Assembly: GCA_015143295.1 (NCBI GenBank)
Contig: JABCRI010000994.1
Span: 372,001-436,000 of the forward strand
Origin: Tetracentron sinense
Taxonomy: Eukaryota > Streptophyta > Magnoliopsida > Trochodendrales > Trochodendraceae
Length of the DNA: 64,000 nt
Direction: 5' to 3'
The notes beneath the pieces are model-generated. The model was not told the origin of the DNA and did not search any database. It saw only the letters and a program-made list of their open reading frames with translations. Position numbers and translations under genes: made by a program. Below, piece after piece: positions 12,101 through 20,869 of this stretch (within the stretch, counting starts at the first letter, position 1; each line of letters opens with the position of its first letter).

Positions 12101-12982
12101 TTTTCTTACTGTTGATCATCTTCTACACCTACTGACTTTATCATCGGAGCACAGGTCAGGGTATCACACCCTCTATTCCAACCTTCTACCGGTAAACCAG
12201 AACTTGAAGGGAGCTGCTGCTGACGCGTGTCCTTTCGGTAATTTCCCCTCACAGAATCAATTCTGAGTTCATAGAGAATTACATTGAACTTGGTAACCAT
12301 GGCCTTTTTTCCGAAAATTAAAGAACTTTTAAGGAACTACCTCATCAGGGTACTCCAGTAAAAGGCATGAAAATAATCTATACTGATGTTTAAATTGAAT
12401 TCATCTTTTTACCCTAACACAGCATTGAATTCTTCTTTTGTACACACCAAATTTAAAACCAAGCATTATTTATTCCAATCGCCCCGCCACCCAAAAAAAG
12501 GGAAAAAATCTCTTTGAACACAAGCCTTCTACAAAAATTTGGTTCATGTTATTCCAACAAATCCAAACAGAAATCCACATAGAAAAACTAGCTGATATAC
12601 ATTTTCACGAACTAAGATCATACTCATCCGAATCAATTTCTTCCGTCATTCCAAAAAAAAAAAACACATCAATTATGCCCAGAAAGCTATCTGTCTACAT
12701 AATTTAAGTTACATCTCGACCAAAAATCAATCTTTTATGGCATTCTAATAAAAACCCACATAATTATTATTTTTTTTAAAAACCCAATAAATCCCTCTTA
12801 GTGCGGAAAATAACTGAAAATTTCGAAGCTTCACACTAAATTAAACATACCTATGAACATAAAATGAATAAATTCTAATGCTTACATGTAGGAATTGAGA
12901 TGGGTTCTTACCTTTCGACAGAAGAGCTCGAGAAAGAACATGCAAAGGTTAAAAAAAGAAAAATCGAAAGAAGAGAGGCCAT
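153..12982 (-). CDS. Prolyl 4-hydroxylase-like gene (5' part; runs off the left edge), intron 1 holds an 11-kb retroelement
   Basis: Four exons fit on the minus strand: 12982-12912, 783-667, 400-343 and 263-153, all with matching phases (357 nt, 119 residues). Exon 1 gives a signal peptide (MASLLSIFLFLTFACS), as expected for an ER/Golgi enzyme. Exons 2-3 read RKELR..., then IDPSRVSQLSWRPR and IFLYRGFLSDEECAHLISL, the N-terminal signature of plant prolyl 4-hydroxylases, 2-oxoglutarate/Fe(II) dioxygenases that hydroxylate proline in cell-wall glycoproteins and peptides. Exon 4 ends in MPLDIDQ. The RKELR start recalls Arabidopsis P4H12, but that is from memory. The catalytic His-Asp-His part lies left of the window. 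Donors include GTAAGA (exon 1) and GTCAGG (exon 2). Intron 1 is about 12.1 kb, most of it the retroelement. Family assignment is firm; paralogue and activity are not determinable here. Confidence 0.88.
1273..1277. repeat. Target-site duplication, left copy (GAATC)
   Basis: GAATC directly precedes the 5' LTR and recurs directly after the 3' LTR, as expected for integrase-made 5-bp duplications. Confidence 0.93.
1278..2045 (+). repeat. 5' LTR of the Tat/Retand-type element
   Basis: 768 bp, TG...CA. It has two 46-bp tandem units (1396-1487) rich in GACGAC/CGTCC and a TATA box TATATAAA at 1816-1823, so transcription should start around 1850. The short ORFs within it are shared with the other LTR and have no recognisable product. 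Confidence 0.95.
2050..2066 (+). promoter_or_regulatory. Primer-binding site
   Basis: TGGCGCCGTCTGTGGGA begins four bases after the 5' LTR. The TGGCGCC start is common in plant Ty3/gypsy elements and is usually assigned to tRNA-Asp; that assignment is from family knowledge. Confidence 0.8.
2115..4502 (+). CDS. Retroelement gag and aspartic protease region
   Basis: A long coding stretch. The chosen start, MADQTPQ, lies about 50 nt past the PBS. After a low-complexity N-terminus with a Gln-rich coiled stretch comes the retrotransposon-gag domain (about 2730-3120), recognised by FDGRRDPIDHLTDFKNAM and by AAARWFRNLP. An Arg/Glu-rich basic linker follows, then a zinc-knuckle-like C-x4-C-x2-H-x4-C near 3690-3735 within YCQYHKCHGHLTNRC, the variant typical of Tat elements. 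The C-terminal third is a retropepsin-like fold (about 4060-4400) around VLVDP...ADILYLHAF and the later YNAILGR. Gag would build the particle and protease would process the polyprotein. Treated as a fossil; breaks are not itemised. Confidence 0.9.
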   Translation: MADQTPQSIIENQPLQAFPCTPSTVQTLASGQSSGQPERPMTTPDPILLLLQQQQATLAQIVSQQQSLQERLDALEHSNLEIDDESPRGRSAARKLNFPSSPPPKGTVPISPSAPENLERRFTLTPSTDETAYPRSLGAHAEHRDLRVSNDGLKTGLTLKDVEALINARVRGTTSGASLDQYAQKYKDEEETSPFSKEIVEFYTPSKFTVPNFVKFDGRRDPIDHLTDFKNAMVVRNPDDNLLCKAFPSSLTGAAARWFRNLPAGSIRCMADLRSVFIDQYIINKKKKAGADSLFAMRMKSAEPLRDFIQRFTDEVSNIDKIEDCTCIAAFKNAIPKSSKLYESLALDCPIKMDELIVRASKYGRMEEDIAATTRPRARGVDAVEWGSRPSSKRGKRPKYESSSSDEEPRRRTRQEKVVYVERRGEPNRLSLGVHQDVDSSRRTDLRSNFQRRDDRAYQRREEPGRYKERENQTTERRHFASRGGQVNFLASPATIMKTMEDKPYFEWPARTVRDVPTGPRAHEYCQYHKCHGHLTNRCRILREYLERLVREGYLGEYVDTGREEGHIADPSTRSHEGEPSGHMGRGGEAPKGVINVIHRARVPEEDIEQQYRAKARKLSHVAKVCQVRSTAKEIEQALSFTDQDMATVVRPHYDALVLTMRIGDFDIRRVLVDPESGADILYLHAFAKMGLDPTVLVPAQTPLIGFEGSSMQLVGEVVLPVKAGPITLSTRFSIIDAPSPYNAILGRWWTHEMGAVPSSYYQVLKFPTPNGPSEIRGDQLASQKCDYASSDPLK
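4521..6770 (+). CDS. Retroelement reverse transcriptase, RNase H and archaeal-type RNase H region
   Basis: Reverse transcriptase occupies roughly 4740-5500, with KKNGKVRVCIDFTNVNKACP, FMDGYSGYNQI, MPFGLKNAGATYQ and the catalytic box YIDD (5229-5240) in order. A first RNase H follows (about 5640-6000: PVYFVSKTFHKAESNYSRLEK). After an acidic spacer comes a second RNase H (about 6135-6530: LYVDGSSN, NNEAEYEAL, FCDSQLVVNQV, RHADALA). This double RNase H is diagnostic of the plant Tat lineage. Domain order (RT, RH, aRH, then integrase) is standard for Ty3/gypsy. Confidence 0.93.
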   Translation: MEEGNAGESLTNHSVEPTKLVNLGTENEPRRLQIGTCLTTDEEQELIDFLRKNLDVFAWSHKDMTGICPEIICHHLNVDPVVNPVKQKPRRLAPAYHEAVNEEIDKLIRHGFIREVQYPEWIANVVAVPKKNGKVRVCIDFTNVNKACPKDFFPVPRIDRLITATAGHEMLSFMDGYSGYNQILLAEDDQEKTAFITERGLFCYRVMPFGLKNAGATYQRLMNLMFGPLLGKSVEVYIDDIVVKSRTRVSLVANLAEPFSILRTFNLKLNPEKCTFGVASGKFLGYLVSQRGIEANPTQIRALIDMPEPKTKKEVQKLTGRIATLNRFISKSSDRCRPLFELLRKDSVFRWTEECSQSFAALKTYLGSASILSVPEPGEVLYLYLSVSERAIGSVLLRSHNGVEKPVYFVSKTFHKAESNYSRLEKVCLALVFSAEKLRPYFQAHTIVVITTYPLKTVLGRPETAGRMSKWAVALSEFDIQYQARTAEKGQAVASFLADFLVEEAETSVEPDRHELPDDAEEDAVVEDEAGNGNKPTAWCDWVLYVDGSSNVSGSGLGVVLVSPDHVKVQKLTRLGYAASNNEAEYEALILGLQSARELGISKLQVFCDSQLVVNQVNGIYECRDERMRRYAALLQEQRKAFDVIEIRHVRRDDNRHADALAYLASMMQTDEPKTILMEYKEYPSIELQTQRTVLSVNQAPSWMTGIITYLKNGILPSDTKEARRIQYKTPRYTLVEGNCTVNPLEDPF
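6737..7864 (+). CDS. Retroelement integrase region
   Basis: An HHCC zinc-binding domain (about 6830-6960, ending CSQCQRH) precedes the DDE core: WGLDIVGPFPKAPGN, then ISDNGKQFT, then the region of the third acidic residue near NGLAEAANKNIL. The C-terminal part reads GDLVLRKVFQNT...GKLGPNWEGPYIV, the usual integrase C-terminal module, without a chromodomain, as in the Tat lineage. It would join element cDNA to host DNA and leave the 5-bp duplication seen at the ends. Confidence 0.92.
   Translation: MYRKSFGGPLLKCVHPEDVERILAELHEGIYDIHSGGRTIAHRALGQGYFWPYMQADAQKYVQKCSQCQRHVKLIHAPAQELNIVSQPWPFARWGLDIVGPFPKAPGNLIFLLVATDYFSRWIKAVPLARIREQVKKFLWEHIICRFGIPQSIISDNGKQFTRKLIADFCRELKIKHIFSSPYYPQGNGLAEAANKNILNALKRRLEDSKGKWTSELHNALWGYRTTPRSPTNETPFSLAYGAEAVIPTEVCLPTTRSRKKHGEEDKNVELMAIHLDLLEEKREDTSIQMKRYQQQLRKAYNKKVRKRILQVGDLVLRKVFQNTREVNSGKLGPNWEGPYIVDRVGSPGVYYLKDLQGNVIQKSWNIMNLKQFFQ
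7950..8225 (+). repeat. 138-bp tandem repeat, two copies, inside the retroelement
   Basis: Copies at 7950-8087 and 8088-8225, each starting GTTACCACG, with a partial third start at 8226. They are nearly identical and lie between integrase and the 3' end of the antisense gene. No coding sense recognised. Confidence 0.9.
8463..8468 (-). terminator. Poly(A) signal AATAAA for the antisense gene
   Basis: AATAAA on the minus strand about 70 nt after the antisense stop codon, a usual plant position. Confidence 0.5.
8537..10881 (-). CDS. Antisense extra gene of the Tat/Retand-type element, apparently spliced
   Basis: Three coding blocks lie on the strand opposite gag-pol: about 10881-10284, 10187-9354 and 9308-8537. 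They are separated by two short stretches with intron-like ends (donors GTATGT and GTACGT, acceptors after long T runs ending GCAG and GTAG). Block 1 resembles the plant 'putative gypsy-type transposon' domain (FGEEDVLPDH, FEAGLRFPLSP, RYVVKCPG). Block 2 is basic and Ala/Pro/Ser-rich. Block 3 is a long Glu/Ala/Lys/Arg coiled coil ending in an acidic Asp/Val tail. Antisense extra ORFs after integrase are known in Tat-lineage elements; their function is unknown. I chose the start from the first ATG after the upstream TATA box. Confidence 0.75.
11098..11105 (-). promoter_or_regulatory. TATA box for the antisense gene
   Basis: TATAAGTA on the minus strand, about 215 nt upstream of the antisense start codon and outside the LTR, so antisense transcription would not depend on the LTR promoter. 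Confidence 0.5.
11440..12253 (+). repeat. 3' LTR of the Tat/Retand-type element
   Basis: 814 bp. It aligns end to end with the 5' LTR apart from three base differences and one extra 46-bp unit (three units, 11558-11695). TATA box at 12024-12031. A polypurine tract, AAAGGGGCAATT, lies immediately upstream at 11428-11439. Confidence 0.95.
12254..12258. repeat. Target-site duplication, right copy (GAATC)
   Basis: Exact copy of 1273-1277, directly after the terminal CA of the 3' LTR. Confidence 0.93.
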
Positions 12983-13291
12983 AGATTACAGAAAAGGGGT
13001 CGTTACTGAGTAACCCAAACGATGAACGGGATCAAAACCAACAGTTTTCGTGAAGAATCTGATCCTGAAGACGAAATTCGCAGAACTTTTAACTTTTTTG
13101 GTTTCTTGGGTTTGTTTCATTGATGCTCCGGCGCAGCATGAAATTCCATGCTGTTTCTTTATTACAAGTCATTGATAATAATGATTCACTGAGTCATCTT
13201 GATTTATGGTAAAACCGAGTCCTCGTAAATTGATTAAAGTATGAGTTGATTTGTTCCGAGTCACCTGGGCAAGTTCTTGATCACATAGTTC

Positions 13292-13898
13292 AGGGTTGTC
13301 AATGAGCCGAGCTTGAGTTGGGTATTTAGCTCATTGAGCCAAGGAACTCACTTGTTAATCAAGCTGAACACAAGCAATGGCGGCTCTTTTGGCTTAATTA
13401 ATTTTATTGTACTACTTCTAACATCATAATAATATTAGTTTTCACATAGTAGTTAAGAAACATAAATGTAAATTTATTATTATAATTTGTCACAGTCTAT
13501 CATCATTTATAGATTCTATATATCATGTTACTTCCATTAGCCTCACAACAATCATTACCTCACAACAATCATTATATTTAGCTCTTTAAGGTTTTTTTTT
13601 TCTAAGGGAGAATCACTATATTTAGTTCTAAAGGTTTTTTTAAGGGAGAATATGATAGGTATGCTCAACTCTTAAGATTTTGATTTGAATTTTTAAAAAA
13701 AATTAGGGATAAACATGCCTAAAATAATAGGGCGAGTTTGTGAACCGACTCGAGCTCAATTATCTATAGACGAGCCGAGCCCAAGCTAGCATCGAGAGCT
13801 CGAATTGAGCTCGAGACGAGTTTCAACCAACATATTTATGTCACGATCCAAGCTTGAGCAGCACCCAGCTCAGCTCAATTGGGCTCGTTTACACCCCT
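13292..13898. repeat. GAGCTCGAG-rich repeat, degenerate MITE-like
   Basis: Starts CAGGGTTGTCAATGAGCCGAGC. Its end, read in reverse, gives AGGGGTGTAAACGAGCCC, so the termini are loosely inverted. The ends are packed with GAGCTCGA motifs and the middle is AT-rich. No clean target duplication found. The same composition recurs at about 30165, 34200, 36171 and 54750. Confidence 0.45.
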
Positions 13899-14150
13899 CT
13901 CCAGCTCGCTTTCTACAGCCAAGTTCACTTTCAGCTGTTCGACGCAAGCAAACAGACCCTTAACTCACTTCATGTCAATGTGTGTGCTGTTACTAGCACA
14001 TCAATGGGCATCCACCTCCCTCTCGTTTTTCGAGAGGATTGTGTGGGAGCTGTGACCTTGTGTTACCCGGGTGTGTGTGAGTTGTGACAGTTTGTTTGTA
14101 TTATGTCAAGGAAAAAAAAAACTTAAAATTATTTCGCCACACCACACACC

Positions 14151-14871
14151 ATCTTCTTTCTCTTTCATCTCCAGCCAAAAATGCCGGTAATCCTGGTATA
14201 AATATATTCGTCTCTCTCACACATATCATTTTCTTTCTCTTTCATCTCCTGGCGAAAATGCCCGCGGTAATCCCTAATATAAATATTTGTCTCTCTCATT
14301 CTCTAGATGCCATTTCTCTTTTCTCATTCAAATCAGATCAACTTGTCTGTACAAGAAAACTTGAATGATGATTTATATTTCTCATTTGTTTTCTCTAGCT
14401 TTTGATATCTATCTCTATTTAATCTTTGTCTTTAGTATATTTAAAGAGAAACAAAACTGTAAATACACAAATTTCACCACATAAATCTTCAAAAGTTTGA
14501 ATATTTCTTCCTATTCTTGATTCTCGGTGTTATGAATACCATTAATTCCATTGAAATTTCACCCATGAAACCCTGTGGTAGAATCTTAACTAGTTGCAGA
14601 AGCTCGGTGTTCTTCAGAATCTCATTACCAAACTGCCACCATTTGGTTATCAATAATTTGTCGATTGAAGTTTGTCCAGCATCAATATTTACTATCAATA
14701 AATAGAAAGCATTCGGAGCTGCACTCGTTGACCTGCGTAAGAATGGGAACATGGGCAAAGCCATGGAGGTTGCCTGCATTTTCAGTTGGAGGTCTTCTGG
14801 AGAATGAGAGATGCATGTCTACACTAGGGGTTGCCTGCATTTTCAGTTGGAGATGAAAGAGAAAGAAGATG
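14151..14871. repeat. Inverted-repeat unit with a tandem duplication in its left arm
   Basis: CATCTTCTTTCTCTTTCATC at 14151-14170 onward is the reverse complement of 14837-14871. The left arm is followed by a second diverged copy near 14227 (about 77-bp period), and the right arm is preceded by a partial copy at 14774. No transposase or clear target duplication seen. Confidence 0.55.
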
Positions 14872-14991
14872 ATGCGTAGAAGTAATTTTAAGTGCGGTGT
14901 CCAGTCAGTAAATATTGGTGTGCTTCCTAGCATCACCCTTAATTATTTGCAAAGCATGGAAGATGAGTGCTAGCCCCAGACCCAATACAAC

Positions 14992-15441
14992 TAGGGCTAT
15001 AAATGGATGCGGATATTATCCGTATCCGAATCCATTTAGTCGGATAATATCCGGATAGGTATCTAGCATAACGGATTTGGCTAGTAAAATATTATCCGTT
15101 TATAATCGGATACGGATTTGGATACTGTTATATCTGATCCGATCAATATCCGTCTAATTATATAATATATATATATAAATAATATATTTAAAATTTATAA
15201 AATGAATATAACCTTTAAAATATATTTTTTTAATAAAAATTTATATATTTTTACATTTTTTAAATATTAATCGGATAATTCGGATACTATTCGAATTCGG
15301 ATATTTTAATCGGAGTCAAATACGGATATCATATTTCACTATCCGCTGGATATTTATTCGGATTCGGATATCCGGATATATAATTGGATACGAATTCGGA
15401 TATACCAATATCTGCCCAAATCCGCTCTATTTACAGCCCTA
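14992..15441. mobile_element. hAT-type MITE, 450 bp
   Basis: Ends TAGGGCTATAAATGGA and, inverted, TAGGGCTGTAAATAGA. Flanked by 8-bp near-duplicates AATACAAC (14984-14991) and ATTACAAC (15442-15449). The interior is built of degenerate CGGATATCCGGAT palindromes. No coding capacity; typical of non-autonomous hAT elements. Confidence 0.75.
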
Positions 15442-15449
15442 ATTACAAC

Positions 15450-16738
15450 CCGGATACATTTTCCTATCTGCAGTTTAAGACCTTCGAAACCAGCTAAGTT
15501 TTGTTACAGACCTATCCATAAAAATTCCACTTCAGTTCTTTCACCTAATCAAGTCGACTTAGCCGAGTTTGTATCTGATTCAGTGAGTTGTTAAACCATG
15601 ACATTACCTAGCAGGGCTCTAATAATAATAATAGGTTCAGGTTGACCTGCAGATATTTGGTTTACCTCAAGAAGGGCACTAGCTAGTTCAAGTCAGTCAA
15701 ACAGGTGAGTTTAAGGCCTTAGTGCTCCATCACCGCAGCATAATTTCAGTTGATGTTAGAGTTTTCATGGGTGTTGAGTTCTATCAGCTTTCGACATTCC
15801 CCATCATAGAGAGGTGGGTGCATTCACTCATTTGTTGGAATTTCAAACTACCATAATTATGCAGTTCGGTTCATGCCGTTGTCGATGTTTCAAGAGTATT
15901 ACAACGTCCTTGGATATCTGACAAGGAAGAAACATGCTATTATACCTATAAAACCATTGGTTTCTTATCAAATTAAGTGATACACAAGCTTGGCCCTATA
16001 AATATAGGAAATAACATTATGTATATATATTTTTTGATTGGTAAATTATGGGAGAGCGAATTTTATATATGAAAAAAGAAAGCAATATAGATTGCTCCAA
16101 AGCGCAAGGGGTCACAAGAGCGCAGAGTAATCAGGAAAGGTCAATATATCAGGCTGATCTTTTGTCCAAGGGGTCTCTAATTTTATTTTATTTTTGGGTC
16201 GGTAGCTTCATAAGTTCTACTAACAAAAATATCAGTTCAAAGCTATATTTAGTCAGAAATCTTGTACCAATATAACCCAATTTCTAAACTCTAGATGCCT
16301 AATATAATAAACCAAATCGTCAATTTTAGCGGCCTAATATAATAAACCAAAGCTCAGATTAGTAGAGACTCAAAAGAAAGGTCAGACACCCTAACATCGG
16401 TGTAACAATCATCATCGAAATGGTTATAACAGCCACTATAAGGGTGGATTCTTTTCATTTTACTACAGCTTTCAATCACAAACTTAAGTTGAAACCCATA
16501 TTTCAACCACGAATGTTCTCAGGATATCCCTATTACCAACAAATGGAAAGTGTTTTTCCTTGTGTAGATCCTATTAAGTTATGGCCAATACACTTTGAAC
16601 ATCTAACATAAAATGATACAGCTTAAACTGTTAATTCTTTTATTGATTTGGGTATTAAGAAAAAAATTATTATAATTCAAAGAAGAAAAAATAAATAAAC
16701 CAATGAGTGCTGTCTCACCAATTTTTTTCTTCCCTAAA
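15450..16738. other. Intergenic; no gene recognised
   Basis: AT-rich DNA downstream of the lipase gene. The only structure seen is a short direct repeat of CTAATATAATAAACCAAA near 16300 and 16338. ORFs here are short and unlike known proteins. Confidence 0.5.
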
Positions 16739-18377
16739 TTATAAATCATTGGACTGTGATTTTTTGAGCAACATGTGACCAGAATCATCCTTGTCAAAAA
16801 GACGCTCTATCAACTCATCCCAGCTTTCCCTCTTCCTGCTTTTCTTAGACGACTCTGGTGAAGCTTCCTCACTTGATATGTTGGGATTCTCCTCTTCCTC
16901 TTGATCCTTGAATGTTCCATACGGAGAAGGTGAGAAAGCATGCGGGACAGCCAATGTAACAGCCCTCTGTAATGCTTCCCAGTATTCCTCTCTGTGTTCT
17001 TTGGTAAGATTCTCCCACCGCTCCATCTTCTGCTCTACTGGAATCTCCATAATCCGGTCTTTCTCTAGCATCAACTGGGATCAGGAGAGAGTTAAACTAC
17101 AAAATAGAATAGAAACATCCACAATCTTGGACTAACTTAAGTTTTAATCAATTGTTTTTTGTTTCTTTTTTCTACTGCAGGGGGGTGGAGACCACCATGG
17201 TATTCTGAGTGCTATTGATGCAGGCCCGTCTGCAGGTGTTTAGTCCCACATCGGGCGTGTGTTGGGAACTCCTGGCCCTCTTATGTAGTGGGGGTACCTC
17301 ACCCCAACAGGCTAGTCTTTAGGGAGTGAGCCTCGTTGCATCAGTGGTATCAGAGCCAGTCCGTGGGCACTGCCATGTAGACTTTGGGACCCTGTAATTT
17401 GAGGTTGTGTTGTACCCCTCTCGCGAGACGCGAGATTTCAACAGGGGGAGTATGATGCAGGCCCGTCTGCGGGTGTTTAGTCCCACATCGGGCGTGTGTT
17501 GGGAACTCCTGTCCCTCTTATGTAGTGGGGGTACCTCACCCCAACAGGCTAGTCTTTTGGGAGTGAGCCTCGCTGCATCAGTTATGACTTACCTATCTTA
17601 GAACGTCAAAGAACTTGATCACCAAAAGGATTGAAATCAGATTACAGCATGGCTTTCAACTTGAAAAAATTCCAACAGGTACTTGTTTAAGTTTCAAGTT
17701 TTTAGTATCTTATTTAGCAGAGATTATTTCCATTGAATTATTGAAAAGCAGGGTGGTATGGATTGAGTTGTTGAAATTGAGGAGGTTAGGAATGTGCACA
17801 GTATAATTGATAAGTACTTTACTTTCTGACAAAAAAATTGGGCATTCAGTGGTATAGATGGACAAATGGAACTTATATTGCAAATGCTCCACGAGATTTA
17901 AAATGCAAACAAGAGAGACCGGTTTGAAACTTTCTTCCCCCGCTAACTACCTAATTGTTACCCAAAAGAATAAAGTAGAGAACTTACATCCAGAGCCCTT
18001 TGGGCTTCTTTCTCTATCCAGATAATGGAATGGTCAGAAGTAGCATTGCAAGAAAGGACTACGCGCTCGAACCTCCCATCCACTGGCACTGCTGTCTTCA
18101 CAACTGGAGGAAATCTTCCCATCCTGAAACAAGCGTCCATCCAGTGGTTAAGCTTAGTACTCCATGATATGACTCAGATAGCATTTGACTCCACCCGTGA
18201 AATTTGTCTTTGGTGCTCACTATGGTGACCCTATAAGACATACATGCTGACACAGTAAAGGAGGAAATGGAGCATGTGGCTGTTGTGCAACATGGATATT
18301 GGGGCCTCTCAATGCACCAACCACACCAGTTGGTCATGAGAACAGCCACAAGATTGTACCAACTTGAGAATCTTTAC

Positions 18378-18408
<31 letters not shown>

Positions 18409-20838
18409 AAGTGAAAAAAAGTGGTTTCAGGACTAGTTCCATTTGGAATTGGATTGGATGGTCCCAATTGGTGCATAGAGATGCAAGGTCTAGGAGGCCC
18501 CATTATAAATCATGGATAACTTATACATCAATCACAATTACTGAAATGGTAAAGACTTTATGGTACAGAAAACAATACCAACATCGAAAATCTTATTCAT
18601 CCATACAGAGAAAAAGTTTTAGGTGGTTAACAAGAATAAGGCCGACAATCCGAAAGAGGACTGTAGCCCATCTAAAAAAGGCCTATCCATTGAACACTTC
18701 AGCTCCATGAGTTGGTTGACCATGCAATTATATCTGGTGAGGCACCATGAACTTTGACAACACTAGGCACCGCACCATCATGAATGCTTGTGACATAGAA
18801 GTAGGTCACATTTCATAGATTAAATTGTAAGTACAGAGATGCTATACATTAATACAAAAAAGCTATTTTTTCTCTATACTTATGTCAGCATGTGCTCAAC
18901 TCGACAATATTTTCCACTTTAAATGGGATTATAGAAAAATGTAAATCTATTTCCAAATTTTGACAGAACCATAATCTATTTAACGGTTCCATGAACATTA
19001 TTATTCTTGTTATTAAGCAACAATATTTGTGGAAGTCTTAAGGAATAACCAAGAGTCACGAACCATCCCCGTTGCCCATATATGGAAAATTGTACTAGAA
19101 ATGCAACTGACTATACCTGAAGGGCTTTCTCTCAACAATGTGATAGAGACGACCGGGTGCATAGAGCCGCCTGGGGTCTTTGAGCATTTTCTCCTCCGGT
19201 ATGCACGCATCTCTCATGCACCTTAGGCATAGTAAACATGGCACACTGTCCAAAAGAAGGCAAACCAGCCTTATCAACATCTTACACAAACACTCATGAG
19301 GTGAAAATCCAATTATATGACAATATCCAAATTTGTTGACAACATATCATTGAACTCAGAAATCAAAGCACGCTCTCTGATGGAATCATAGAACTATCAG
19401 TGCCTCAACACCCCATGAGTAGTGGGGTGTGACATTTTGTGCTTTTTGTAAAATTAACTTTCAGCTAAAATAAAGGGATAGATTTTACTTTGCAAGAAAA
19501 TGACCCATATCAGTGACTCGTTTAGACAAAATAGATGATTTGGCATTTTTGGTTACATAACTTACAATACTAGATGGTTTAGACCACTTCATGAAAATTA
19601 GAGAATTGTCTAGTTTTTAACCTTACATCATCCATAAAGAATGAAGAAATAGTAATTGCAAAGAGAGCTGTGATTGACAAAGGTGAAGAGGGCCAATGTT
19701 TTACCAGAAAAGTGATTGGAAAATGTCTTCCCAGGGGGTGTCTGTCCGAGGTAAGAAATCATCCTGGTTCAGTATAGTAAATATTAGCAGAAACAAAGCT
19801 CTTCAAATCATCGTTGTGAAGAAACAACACATAATGAAAGGACTTACAGGATACAGATGCAAAACAGTGGATGAAGGAAAACAGGCAAAAAATTTCAGGC
19901 ATTTGACTTGATTACTTTTCTTCAGAAATACACACTTGTGTGCAAGCAAGAGTGGGAGCGCAAGGTTTTGGTTACTAAGATCCCACCCCTCATCATTACC
20001 TATAAATTTCACAACTTATGTGTAAGCTAATAGCTCGCAATGACAATACATGTGCTACCTCCTGCTTGAGTTTGTGAAAAAAATTATGGCAACCCACATA
20101 GCAAGGATACTCCAATATTCCTCTATTAAAAATACATGGCGGACAATAAAAGTGTTTCTGACTTTCAACTATTATTTGTAGAATTCAAAGCATATATCTC
20201 AATCTGGATACATATTTTTTAAAATTAATACTTTATGCTCACATGGATTAATATCTATATCATAACAGAGATTTTAGATCTGTCAATCTGGATCATCTCG
20301 TTCTAATTTAATCTCTATAATTTTACTCATTATATCTAGGTTTATTTTTCTAATATATGCATAAATACAACCAGATATTTTTATTTTACCTCAAATAGTT
20401 GGGATAAGGCACTGATAAAGTTCAAAGTGTTCCACTCCATGATTGCAATGGAATGGAAAGCCCGTGTCAAATAAAAAATAGGGTGCCGGTGTCAATTCTG
20501 ACAAGTCATTCGCAGATACAGTTCCAAGTGAAAGATTCTCTGAATCAGATGGTGTTGAAATTCACCATCCCAATATAGACTGTAGACAGGGGTGGAGCCA
20601 GGATTCTCTTGCAGGAGGGCTAACAATGGGGGTTCGGGGGAGTAGCCCCCAAATTTATTTTTATTTTTTTTGAGGGCCAAGTTCATGGGCCATCGTTTCT
20701 GTTTGTGTCCGTTTGTAAGGAATATATTTTTTCTCATAAGTTTAGGTCGGGCTAGAGCTCCTGTCCCCCCAACTCCGCCCCTCCCCCAGGCTTAGGGTTT
20801 TTTCTTCTAAATTTCAAGGGGGGCTTCACCACCCCCCC

Positions 20839-20869
<31 letters not shown>

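Larger units (their letters stand above)
1278..12253 (+). mobile_element. Ty3/gypsy LTR retrotransposon, Tat/Retand-type, nearly whole and very young
   Basis: Direct terminal repeats (768 and 814 bp) start TGTAATGGG and end CTCACA. The 5-bp target duplication GAATC lies at 1273-1277 and 12254-12258. In order: 5' LTR, PBS, gag, protease, reverse transcriptase, RNase H, a second archaeal-type RNase H, integrase, a 138-bp tandem repeat, an antisense gene, polypurine tract, 3' LTR. The second RNase H and an antisense extra ORF after integrase are hallmarks of the plant Tat lineage. The LTRs differ at three aligned bases plus one 46-bp repeat unit. At the commonly used 1.3e-8 substitutions/site/year this is about 0.15 million years. 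The polyprotein looks close to whole, with roughly two apparent breaks. It sits in intron 1 of the P4H gene, opposite in orientation. Confidence 0.95.

Noticed and set aside
17216-17580. Possible SINE or tandem duplication
   Set aside because: The PBS, polypurine tract and TG...CA ends between identical direct repeats fit a TRIM better.
18309-18503. Glycine-run ORF
   Set aside because: Produced by the C22 homopolymer on the other strand.
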